Below are positions 27,001-36,032 of a stretch of 64,000 nucleotides of DNA, piece after piece. Origin of the DNA: Dipylidium caninum. Taxonomy: Eukaryota > Platyhelminthes > Cestoda > Cyclophyllidea > Dipylidiidae. The notes beneath the pieces are model-generated. The model searched no databases and was not told the origin of the DNA. It saw nothing but the letters and a program-made list of their open reading frames with translations. The stretch covers positions 1 through 64,000 of the forward strand of contig QEYB01001162.1 of NCBI GenBank assembly GCA_017562135.1, read 5' to 3'. Position 1 is the first letter of the stretch, and the number at the start of each line of letters is the position of its first letter. The position numbers and the translations under genes were made by a program.

Positions 27001-29975
27001 GGAGATTCTCGATGTAATGGACGCCACGGAGTTCAAGAAGATTATCAAACCCCTCTTTACTCAGTTGGCCAAGTGTGTCTCCTCGCCACACTTTCAAGTA
27101 AGTCTTATGACCTCCTCTCATTTTTTTTTCACCACCAAACATCCATGCTCTTCGTTCATTCGCCGCTTTTACAGTGGACGAGAGGTTTTATGAAACGCTC
27201 TCTCACAGACTAGGCGACCATTGTAATGTGTGCTCTCCCCCCATGGAGGAGAACAGCACCGATTCCCCTCTGGGCTCTTATAATTTTCCCACTATCTCCT
27301 CTCCTCTGGTTCTGGGCACCGCAGCGGGGAGGTCTTTTTGATAAATTCTACAACATCAACGCATTTGGCAATTGGTGTACGCATCTGTCTAACATGGCTG
27401 GTGGTGATGAACTCATGAGCCAGTCTGATTAATTTCCTTTTCCGAGATTATGTTGATTGATGACAATTCTTAAGTCACTGTCGACCGACGCCTCTGCACC
27501 ACTCCTCACCATCAACCCATCTACTAGTTTAATTTTGCATTTCCTTCATTGTCGGGTGACTTTTCAGTGCACCATTAGCAGCATTAATGCTCTTTATGAC
27601 TTTGTACTCAGCTGCAAAGCCTAACTTAGCTCAGTAGATCTCGTAAGGCGTGAGACTGTAAATGGTTTTATGGTAACCACACAATGATTAGCCTGGTTGG
27701 GTGATGCGAAAAGTAGCTCCCCACTCCTGGGGTGGTGGTGGTGGTGCAAGAGCAATTAAGACTACAATGCAATTTTATGGTAGGAGATTAAACTTTGTCA
27801 CAATGTATGGTGTTGGCAGTAAACACCACGAGTCCCACCCAAATTAACAGTCTCGCCTTTTAACACCATCCGCCCTTGAGTATTGTTTTTTTTGCCTTGA
27901 ATTTACTCTTCCTCCGCCTCCCTCTGGTGTGCAGGTTGCAGAACGCGCCCTGTATTTGTGGAGCAACGAGTACATCCTCTCCCTCATGACCGAGAATGTC
28001 GAGGCCATCCTTCCCATCATGTTCCCCGCGCTGTACAGAACCAAACAACATTGGAACAAGTAGGTGCCTCGTCCTCCCTCCTGCCCACGCCCCTACGCCC
28101 TTGTACGTCTCCGACCTTCACTTTATTTGTAGAACCATCCACGGCTTGATTTACAACGCCCTGAAGCTCTTTATGGAGATGAACCAGGTGCTCTTCGACA
28201 ACTGCACCACCAAGTACAAGGAGGAGCGTCAACGGTAATATATATATATATATATATAGTCCTCATTCCTTCTCCTTCATTAATAGAGGCTCACCGTGGC
28301 CTCGATGACCCCGCATTCGTTGCTCTACTCTGTGCCGTAGTGAACGCGAAGAAGCCAAGCGAAGAGAACGCGCTTGGGCGTCGCTGCATGCCACGGCGAT
28401 GAAGAACCCGCTCTATAAGCTGGTTGTGTGCGGAGATATCAATGGTTCTGTGGCCGCATCCAACGCAACAGCGGAAGCGGAGAACAACGCTGTGGCGGGC
28501 AACGGGAGGAAAGGCGGCATTGTCTCGCAGCAGCAGCAACAACAGCAACACCAACACCGGCAGCAGCAGCAGCTACAGCCGAGGTCGCAACAGAGGAACG
28601 GGGAAGAGGACACCGCCACCGGCAATGGAATGGACGCCAGCAGTCCTCCCATCGACAACGATGAGGATGTCAACGCGTCGATTCGGTCCTTGCAACGGGA
28701 GAGTGAAGAGGAGGTGAGTCCTTCGCCCTCCACTCGGTGTAAACCAGGCGAACCCGGCTTAACATCGGCCAGTGCCGTTCAAATCGCCCACTCGCAGCCC
28801 AGAATTTTATTCCCTGCTCTGAGTTCTCGGCTAAATCGGGTAGACTCATCCCCCGCAGGAGTAATGAGGCCTGCCTCCTCATCCCGTTGACACTTTAAGC
28901 TTTGCCTTGTCCCCCAAGAAAATGTAATCGTAAAATTTGGAAATTTCAGCGTCACGATTATCGTTGTTTTATAGGCCAAATAATTTCAGATAAGCTTTAT
29001 TTTGCAAAAAAGTCGTTTCCCTACTTTGCCGCTTTGGTCCTGCACTATTTTCCAAAAAAATAACAACTGGGAATTAACTACACTCGAAGATGGGAAGTCA
29101 AGGAAAGAGGACGCTTGCATCTTGGTGCTTTGGGTACCTTTCTTCCATCCAGGCGCAACAACATGTTGAGTTCTGTTCGTATTTCATCGTTGCTCAAAGC
29201 TCTGACCGACTGCTACCTCGTAACCGCGTCGTTAGTCGTAGGCACACAGTTGCCTCTCGAAGGTATGCCTTCCTTTCTGAAGTTGTCTGAGCTTTCTCCC
29301 CATCGCTTCAACACTATTCCACAGTCTCACCTACTTTTACTCCGGTCTTTGGTCTTTAAGAGGTATTTAAAGACTCCCCTTTGGTAGATTTTTCAGTTGT
29401 CAAGTCACTTCTCGCCCCTGCGTCCATCTTTCCTCGGTGCCTGCTCCCCTGCCATCGCCTGTGTCCCGCTACTACGTCGAACTGCCGTACCCTCTTGTCC
29501 ACGTCTCGTGGGGGACGTCTTTCAAGATGTATCACAGAAGCGAGATCTTCATCACTCGCTTTATGTCCCAGCACACACGTTGTCAGACGCATAGAACGCT
29601 TCTCTCCGCTGCTCCCCTTTACTGTTAGCCTTGCACGATGGCGTAATTGTGGCCCACTACCGAGTTCGGGTGACTTTGTGATCTAGACGATATAAGTCGA
29701 AGGCTGGCGATAGACCAGAATATCCGATTTTTAGGAACTCTTAACAGAGCAAAATTAACCAAACTGGCCTCCTGCATCGCCTTTCTTAGGTGCGTAAGCT
29801 GGGTGGGGAGGGCCAGGGCACCTCGGCGCTTCCTTTCCTAGTGAGAAAAATGGAGAATACGACACCGGCGTCACTGCGTCGCAAGTCGGACCTGCCACAG
29901 GACCAGGGTACTATTCGGGCGCTGGAGCAGCACAAGCGACCCGACCAGTTCCTCACCACTCAGCCCGATCAGTAA
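9054..29975 (+). CDS. PPP2R5: PP2A regulatory subunit B56 (PPP2R5, delta/gamma-like)
   Basis: B56 subunits bind the PP2A A/C core and direct phosphatase activity to substrates in cytosol and nucleus. Exons (all GT-AG, phases agree): 9054-9312, 10189-10544, 18554-18646, 19341-19471, 22066-22125, 24509-24671, 26927-27097, 27935-28059, 28133-28234, 28341-28713, 29790-29975. They give 672 codons. Residues 1-86 are a Ser/Ala/Pro-rich tail. Residues ~90-485 are the B56 HEAT-like core with hallmark runs [61 protein letters not shown] and [18 protein letters not shown]. Residues 487-611 are low-complexity with a Gln/His run at ~551-571. The C-terminus has RRKSDLPQD, typical of delta/gamma forms and a PKA-type RRxS site. 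Odd points are a Gly/Asn-rich insert before ITEPIYP and the longer Q-rich tail. The ATG at 9054 is chosen; an in-frame ATG at 8994 would add 20 residues. AATAAA lies at 30530. Confidence 0.95.
10545..18553 (+). other. PPP2R5 intron 2 (8 kb)
   Basis: This long intron is pyrimidine-rich on the plus strand. It contains a CA-rich low-complexity patch near 16720-16910 and a poly-C run near 14609. The short open frames show no recognisable domain and no transposase or reverse transcriptase signature. The downstream exon is fixed by a match to the B56 segment beginning [12 protein letters not shown] at 18554. Confidence 0.7.
18647..26926 (+). other. PPP2R5 introns 3-6 and contents
   Basis: Between the small B56 exons lie introns of 0.7 to 2.6 kb. 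Low-complexity tracts include (GTTA)n at 21931-21956, a G-run near 22202-22218 and a GT run near 26279. No nested gene, RNA gene or transposon is recognised. Confidence 0.6.
21931..21956. repeat. (GTTA)n microsatellite in PPP2R5 intron 4
   Basis: Six or so GTTA units lie about 110 bases before the exon at 22066. It is a simple slippage repeat. Confidence 0.85.
28235..28340 (+). repeat. PPP2R5 intron 9 with (TA)n at the donor
   Basis: The 106-base intron opens with GTAATA and runs directly into a (TA)n microsatellite at about 28238-28258. The repeat starts within the extended donor site, so its length could affect U1 pairing or secondary structure near the splice site. Confidence 0.75.
28714..29789 (+). 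other. PPP2R5 intron 10; left-arm edge inside
   Basis: This intron separates the Q-rich exon from the last coding exon. The outer edge of the large inverted repeat lies inside it at about 29145. The arm therefore carries the last exon together with about 640 bases of upstream intron and its acceptor. No separate gene is seen. Confidence 0.7.
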
Positions 29976-30240
29976 TGCGCCCTCTTCGTCCCGTCCGTTC
30001 TACCGACTCTCCGTCTGCTCACACACGCCCAACCCCGCGCAGTCGTTTGCATTTCTCCCCTGTCTCCTCTCTACCGGTGGGCCTCGCTGACACCGTCTTC
30101 TAGTCGAAAAGCAAGTGGAGAGACGAAAAAAAGGAAATAGGAATAAGCCGACTTTCCCCGCCCTGTTACTGCCCCCTGGCCATTCCCAGTGTCTCCACTC
30201 TCCTTGCCCCGTGTGTATATTGATGGTAACTCCGCCTTCT

Positions 30241-31131
30241 CTACCTCCTCCTTTTTTTCATAATTTCTTCAACACTGTTACCATTAGCATCGGCGTAGAC
30301 CTCACCTCGGGGTTGCTTGAAGCCATTCGCGTCCGTTTGTTGGTTTGATTGTTTGTGTGCGCATCGTTTTTTGTCCCATTTACTCTTCAAGTTCACCCGC
30401 TCCGCTTCTGTCTCCCCTTTCCGGTCCTTTTGTTTCCTCGTTCCCTTTCCCCCTCCTGTGCGAGGACGTATGAAATGTACGAATGTGCTTCTCAAAGCGC
30501 AAAAAAGCATATAAATGCAGAAAGTGGGAAATAAACAAGCGATACCAGCCGTCATGCACGCCTTCGTAGTGTTGCTCCTCATACGCCACTCAGAGCATCT
30601 AACACTCATTTGGATATCGGGAGTTGGACACTCGTCTGATTCGTCTTGAAAGCTGTGATGGCTGTGTGTTCTACGCGCTGGTATGATGACGAGGAGAGCG
30701 GATGAGAGGTAAATCATAGTCCGCGAATGGGATTGGAACCGCAAGGGAGGAAGGCCCTGCGGCTGCTTAATCTGTATTTGGTGAGCGTTTAGGAGGGGAG
30801 CGAAACGTGGGCGAGACAGCGTCTTCACAGCCCAGTCGGCCAAGGGGAACCTAGATTGCCGTAGACGAGTGTGACAGTCAAACGTTAAAGCCGTTAAATT
30901 TGAGAGGCAGAACTTTGAGTTCACTTTTGTCCGGTTTTGGAAGATTTCACGTCGCGGCATAGCCCGATTGGTAGAATAGTGAAAGTAGTCGGAGACAGAG
31001 ATTAACCTTAAAAGTAGGGCGACAAGGTCGTGTGCAAAAAGCTCCCTCGGATGGATACTGAGTGCGTGAAAAAACATGGGAGCATGGGGAAGGCAACAGG
31101 GGTTTACCTCGAAAGTCAAGTGTGAGGCCAT
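30241..31131 (-). other. 296-codon open frame antisense to the PPP2R5 3' flank
   Basis: An ATG-started frame runs 296 codons on the minus strand. Its right-arm equivalent (38036-38650, plus) shares a central block of about 150 residues. The ends differ because of one-base indels, so the frame is not preserved as a whole. It has no recognisable domain and a lysine-rich tail. It overlaps the AATAAA used by PPP2R5 on the other strand. The length is unusual for chance, but gene status is unproven. Confidence 0.2.
30530..30535 (+). terminator. Probable PPP2R5 polyadenylation signal
   Basis: A canonical AATAAA lies about 555 bases after the PPP2R5 stop codon. It is followed by unremarkable sequence with no strong GU-rich element. 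Confidence 0.5.
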
Positions 31132-32025
31132 GCGTTACTGTGTACATAACTACACGCCTACGGGATTTTATTAAGTAGCAGGGTGTGCAGGACACACGTT
31201 GCCAACGCGGTAAATGGGTCACAACTACCCTGGCGGTTGTGTAGGTGGATTGTGCATCCATCATCTAAAAAGCAGTTGATTGGGCGACCTCATGGGAGCG
31301 CTAACATAATCAGCAGTCTCGTTTCTCTGTAATGTTTATAGCACCGACAGTGCGTGATTAATTTTGTAAAATATTTAAGCACACACCTTCGTGTTAACTA
31401 ATAAGGGGCAGGGCATTTTGAAATGCATTAGCGTGTAACCAGGGTAAAAGACGGAGATCAAGGCTAAGAAGTGTCCATTGCCCGCCTAAGACAACTTTGT
31501 CACCCGAGATGATGGGGTACCATGACTATACATATAGAGGAAAAAGTTTTGATTATTTTACCCACGCGTTATGATTTATATGCCTAAAATGGGCCCACGA
31601 CATTATCAATGCTAACTAGGATTACACATCCTAAGTATAAGTTTCCACTTTTTCCAAAATTTCCTCGAGGTTAGCTTAATGAGACCTGCCGGATTTGGAA
31701 GCAGGCATGCACAAACAAAATGTAAGGACGCTGTCTAAGGGCCTACTAGTGAGCCATCAGTCCTCAAATTTTTCGCCACTAACTTGAATGGATATAATCT
31801 CATGTTCTCTTCACTAATGTCTTATACCAACGTGCAAGAGGCATTTACTCGTTCGCAAAAATTACGATCAAGAAAGAAGTGATGGTTTTTCCATGTAATG
31901 AAGCAGGAAATGAGGAAATTCCAACCGCCAATCAGGCATCAAAGAAGAAAATATAGACATTATAGGCTGCACAAAATCTATCGGCGAGGTAGAAGAGATG
32001 TAAATAAGAGTACGTGCTCCCAAGA

Positions 32026-32715
32026 CATTGGCAGGATTTCCGCCAAAGCACAATTGCTAAGGTTCTCGACAGCACTATCTAAGCAATGACTGCGATTTAT
32101 AGCTAAGCCGCAGGAGCGTGATGGGCGTAAAATATTTCGCATGGTTCCTTGTCGCAACTTCCACCTTTCTCTCTCTCTCTCTCCTCTCTCTCTCCCGTTC
32201 ATGAATAGCAGCCACTTCTTTTGTATATCCAAAAAATAATTGATGGATTGTCATTAAAACGTGTTGGAACCGCGGGAGAGACGCATTTACCTAAGACTTT
32301 TCAGGTTATCCCGATAGGCGCTCGCCGCAGATAGGCCGTCTGCACTTTTGGGCCAGCCAACAACAGTTGTTTTCGCGTTCCTGACATACATATTCACTGG
32401 GGCTGGGCAGCGGAGGCTGCCTCAGTTCGCTTATTCTCAAACTCTGCCGTCACCCGCAACTGACGACTGAAAACCTTAAGGTAGAACTTATAATATGTCT
32501 CCGTACCATGCATCGCGGTTGCTGCAAAATAATTCGTTGATACTCAAACCACACAGGGGGGAGGTTGGGTTGGAGGGGTTAGGGGAGGAATAAGGAGAAG
32601 ACGCGATTCACGGAGCGGAATTTCAATTTTGTGCACACAGAAACGGCGAACACTGAAACCTCTCTCACACACATAATATAAAATGGGCAAAATAAGTTAA
32701 AGTTCCTTTTTATTT
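32026..32715 (-). repeat. Cystatin 3'-flank module, left-arm copy
   Basis: This block of about 690 bases is downstream of the left truncated cystatin. It recurs in the same orientation at 33771-34471 and inverted in the right arm (about 36028-36718). It contains a CT microsatellite at 32167-32194 whose length differs in every copy. Confidence 0.9.
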
Positions 32716-32940
32716 CCGATCGCGAATTGCGATTAGACGGTAATCCCATTTACCTTTGTCTCTGTCTTCTAGGCTCTTTAATTCCGCATTTACGCCATTC
32801 GTCGCCTTGGAACTTTGAAGTTGTTCGGCATTTAGTTGTACAATTTCAGCGTGGGGATGACGGTCTTCAGTCACCATTTGTGCTTCGAAGCATGAAGCGA
32901 CCGCGACGATCACCATCACCACGACTGTCCCACGAAGCAT
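32710..32940 (-). pseudogene. Truncated cystatin, left-arm copy
   Basis: This is a 76-codon ATG frame, identical in protein to the right-arm copy. Residues 1-18 form a signal peptide (hydrophobic core VVVMVIVAVAS) very similar to that of cystatin A at 44696. Residues 19-72 match the N-terminal helix region of cystatin A up to YRLI-IR. Where cystatin A continues into QVVNG and its C-terminal half, this gene jumps to three codons and a stop. The stop TAA overlaps an AATAAA. It therefore lacks both inhibitory hairpin loops. The promoter is intact, so it may still make a short secreted peptide of about 55 residues. Cysteine-protease inhibition is not expected. A GTAAAT donor-like site near residue 62 could offer splicing, but no matching downstream exon is seen. 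Confidence 0.75.
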
Positions 32941-33003
32941 TGCACTTGCGAATTCCTCTGCCACTGCACTCGAAGACACGCACACTTATAATTTCAAGGC
33001 TCG

Positions 33004-33041
33004 CCAATCGGAGCTCTGTCTCAGGGCTACCATCGGCCAAT
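33004..33041 (-). promoter_or_regulatory. Paired CCAAT boxes, left truncated cystatin
   Basis: CCAAT occurs at 33004-33008 and 33037-33041 on the plus strand, read as ATTGG upstream of the minus-strand gene. The spacing is 33 bp. A TTATAAGT TATA-like element lies between the boxes and the start codon, as in the right-arm copy. Confidence 0.6.
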
Positions 33042-33045
33042 AGAA

Positions 33046-33663
33046 GTGGCACTTGGTTTCCTTTGTTTATCCACACCATTGGCGCAAAGTACGCAGATAG
33101 GAAGCACTTTGTGGAAAGCAGGGGGGTTAAACGGCCACACCAAGCTAGCTGACGCGCCCACCATCACCCTCGAAGTGAGGCAACAGCGCGTGTGGAGGAT
33201 ATTCGCGTGTGGCCGTGAAGAGCCTCCCCTCGCCTTCCGCCTCCACGTCGATACACGGGAGAGTCGAATTGCATTTGGTGGCCGAGATTTGGCAGAAGTC
33301 CTGAAATCCCTCAACGGCCGCCAACATCGCCTCGAAGCGCGCATTACAGCACTTGGAACTGCTGCCGAGGAGTCCTCGCAGGATGGTGGTGATGATGACA
33401 ATGAGGATAAGGCGGCGGGGGAGGTGGCGCAGGTGGCGGAGGAGGAGAGGGAGGAAGGGAAGGAGGGAGGGAGGGAGGCATTCGCGTCACCTGCACGAGA
33501 TGTACTCATTTGCGGGTGGTGTATTTACTCTTTCCCAAACATCGCGCCTCCTGCTTCGCAAATACACAATGACACGCGCCAAAGAGTGCGCTGGAACGAG
33601 TCCAAGCGTAGCCTCTTCACCTCGGCTCTACACGCTTCTGCTCATGCCGCCACCTTCAGTTGA
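33046..33663 (+). other. Unidentified acidic 205-codon frame next to cystatin promoter
   Basis: The frame starts just beyond the cystatin promoter and runs the opposite way. It has a mixed region, then an amphipathic stretch around GRDLAEVLKSLNGRQHRLEA, then a Glu/Asp/Gly-rich tail. The right-arm copy is 35172-35696 (minus), 174 codons, and diverges after the GGGAGG repeat because of an indel. Sequence upstream of cystatin A (about 44390-44420) matches the start of this frame but carries a stop. I do not recognise the family, and on the opposite strand a different frame is also open. Confidence 0.25.
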
Positions 33664-33770
33664 AGCGCCTCCACTCCTGCCAAACATCCTCATTTATTGC
33701 GATGACCGAAAACAGAGTCCGCTATTCACATTGTGCAGTAAATGAACAGGCGAGACGGAGGTGTGGAAGT

Positions 33771-33908
33771 CATTGGCAGGATTTCCGCCAAAGCACAATT
33801 GCTAAGGTTCTCGACAGCACTATCTAAGCAATGACTGCGATTTATAGCTAAGCCGCAGGAGCGTGATGGGCGTAAAAATATTCGCATGGTTCCTTGTCGC
33901 AACTTCCA

Positions 33909-33950
<42 letters not shown>

Positions 33951-34471
33951 CTCTTCATGAATAGCAGCCACTTCTTTTGTATATCCAAAAAATAATTGAT
34001 GGATTGTCATTAAAACGTGTTGGAACCGCGGGAGAGACGCATTTACCTAAGACTTTTCAGGTTATCCCGATAGGCGCTCGCCGCAGATAGGCCGTCTGCA
34101 CTTTTGGGCCAGCCAACAACAGTTGTTTTCGCGTTCCTGACATACATATTCACTGGGGCTGGGCAGCGGAGGCTGCCTCAGTTCGCTTATTCTCAAACTC
34201 TGCCGTCACCGCAACTGACGACTGAAAACCTTAAGGTAGAACTTATAATATGTCTCCGTACCATGCATCGCGGTTGCTGCAAAATAATTCGTTGATACTC
34301 AAACCACACAGGGGGGAGGTTGGGTTGGAGGGGTTAGGGGAGGAATAAGGAGAAGACGCGATTCACGGAGCGGAATTTCAATTTTGTGCACACAGAAACG
34401 GCGAACACTGAAACCTCTCTCACACACATAATATAAAATGGGCAAAATAAGTTAAAGTTCCTTTTTTATTT
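33771..34471 (-). repeat. Third copy of the cystatin 3'-flank module, in the loop
   Basis: This is a direct copy of 32026-32715 placed at the start of the inverted-repeat loop. The CT microsatellite (33913-33954) is longer here than in the arms. The module ends at the AAATAAA that overlaps the truncated cystatin stop, but a different coding end precedes it. Confidence 0.88.
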
Positions 34472-34560
34472 CTTCGAAAAAGGTCGAAGAACGAAGTCAG
34501 TTATTTGTTGAAAGGAGTCTACGATGTGGACACGTTTGGCGTCCTCCACTCCGAAAACAC
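34471..34560 (-). pseudogene. Possible cystatin C-terminal remnant in the loop
   Basis: On the minus strand a short open frame ends in TDFVLRPFSKK and a stop placed directly at the shared AATAAA of the 3'-flank module. This resembles the end of cystatin A (TEYFFERLLPKEE) in length and pattern. Upstream, the frame meets a stop in GTTAAC, so any more complete gene would need a frame change. The call rests mainly on the shared 3' flank and is tentative. Confidence 0.3.
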
Positions 34561-34969
34561 CAACACGAAGGTGTTAACCGAGTGTGTGAAAAGCCCCTGC
34601 ACAAATGACGGCATCGCTTATCATCAAGGGAGTGACACTTCCTCCTCTTGGTTTGGTCCTTTACACGCGGTGACTGAGACCGCGTGTGGGGCGACAATGG
34701 CGGTTCCTAGGCTGGGCGGTGCTCCTCCCAGCCTGACAGCAGTGCAACGGCTCAGGCTGGTGCTCACACACCCGAGACGAAGCTCGGTCTCGTCCTCCTC
34801 CTCCTCCTCCTCCTGAAAATAACTCGCCGCAATTCCAGCGCCATGGCACCTTGCCAGTGGGCGCACTTGCGACCTCTCTGTGGGTGGCACCACGAGAATG
34901 CGACCGCTGCCGTCTGCTCACAGTGCATTCCACCGGCGGGGGAGGCGTCGACTGGACACTCGACTGACT
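34561..34969. other. Unique part of the inverted-repeat loop
   Basis: This sequence occurs once and has a (TCC)n run at 34792-34814. Open frames on both strands reach about 110 codons, but none shows a recognisable domain. The right boundary abuts the right arm after a TGACTGAC-like run. Confidence 0.5.
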
Positions 34970-35700
34970 GACTTCCACACCTCCGTCTCGCCTGTTCATT
35001 TACTGCACAAGTGTGAATAGCGGACTCTGTTTTTCGGTCATCGCAATAAATGAGGATGTTTGGCAGGAGTGGAGGCGCTTCAACTGAAGGTGGCGGCATG
35101 AGCAGAAGCGTTGTAGAGCCGAGGTGAAGAGGCTACGCTTGGACTCGTTCCAGCGCACTCTTTGGCGCGTGTCATTGTGTATTTGCGAAGCAGGAGGCGC
35201 GATGTTTGGGAAAGAGTAAATACACACCCGCAAATGAGTACATCTCGTGCAGGTGACGCGAATGCCTCCCTCCCTCCTCCTTCCCTTCCTCCCTCTCCTC
35301 CTCCGCCACCTGCGCCACCTCCCCCGCCGCCTTATCCTCATTGTCATCATCACCACCATCCTGCGAGGACTCCTCGGCAGCAGTTCCAAGTGCTGTAATG
35401 CGCGCTTCGAGGCGATGTTGGCGGCCGTTGAGGGATTTCAGGACTTCTGCCAAATCTCGGCCACCAAATGCAATTCGACTCTCCCGTGTATCGACGTGGA
35501 GGCGGAAGGCGAGGGGAGGCTCTTCACGGCCACACGCGAATATCCTCCACACGCGCTGTTGCCTCACTTCGAGGGTGATGGTGGGCGCGTCAGCTAGCTT
35601 GGTGTGGCCGTTTAACCCCCCTGCTTTCCACAAAGTGCTTCCTATCTGCGTACTTTGCGCCAATGGTGTGGATAAACAAAGGAAACCAAGTGCCACTTCT

Positions 35701-35760
35701 ATTGGCCGATGGTAGCCCTGAGACAGAGCTCCGATTGGCGAGCCTTGAAATTATAAGTGT
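35701..35760 (+). promoter_or_regulatory. Paired ATTGG boxes and TATA, right truncated cystatin
   Basis: ATTGG occurs at 35701-35705 and 35734-35738, 33 bp apart. TTATAAGTGT at 35751-35760 is a good TATA box, and the ATG follows at 35802. The arrangement matches the promoter of cystatin A almost base for base. Confidence 0.65.
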
Positions 35761-35801
35761 GCGTGTCTTCGAGTGCAGTGGCAGAGGAATTCGCAAGTGC
35801 A

Positions 35802-36032
35802 ATGCTTCGTGGGACAGTCGTGGTGATGGTGATCGTCGCGGTCGCTTCATGCTTCGAAGCACAAATGGTGACTGAAGACCGTCATCCCCACGCTGAAATT
35901 GTACAACTAAATGCCGAACAACTTCAAAGTTCCAAGGCGACGAATGGCGTAAATGCGGAATTAAAGAGCCTAGAAGACAGAGACAAAGGTAAATGGGATT
36001 ACCGTCTAATCGCAATTCGCGATCGGAAATAA
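35802..36032 (+). pseudogene. Truncated cystatin, right-arm copy
   Basis: This is the mirror copy of 32710-32940, with the same 76-residue product. It has a signal peptide at residues 1-18, the N-terminal helical part, then IRDRK and a stop at 36030-36032 inside AATAAA (36028-36033). It lacks the QxVxG loop and the second hairpin found in complete cystatins. The two copies point away from each other across the loop. Their identity gives no evidence of selection because the whole arm is nearly identical. Confidence 0.75.

Larger units (their letters stand above)
29145..33770 (+). repeat. Large inverted repeat, left arm
   Basis: This stretch is the reverse complement of 34970-39606, with paired positions summing to about 68,741-68,751. 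Identity is very high with few indels. From outside inward it contains part of PPP2R5 intron 10, the last PPP2R5 exon, its 3' flank, a minus-strand truncated cystatin and a plus-strand acidic reading frame. The inner edge at 33770 coincides exactly with the start of a third copy of the cystatin 3' flank. Confidence 0.92.
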
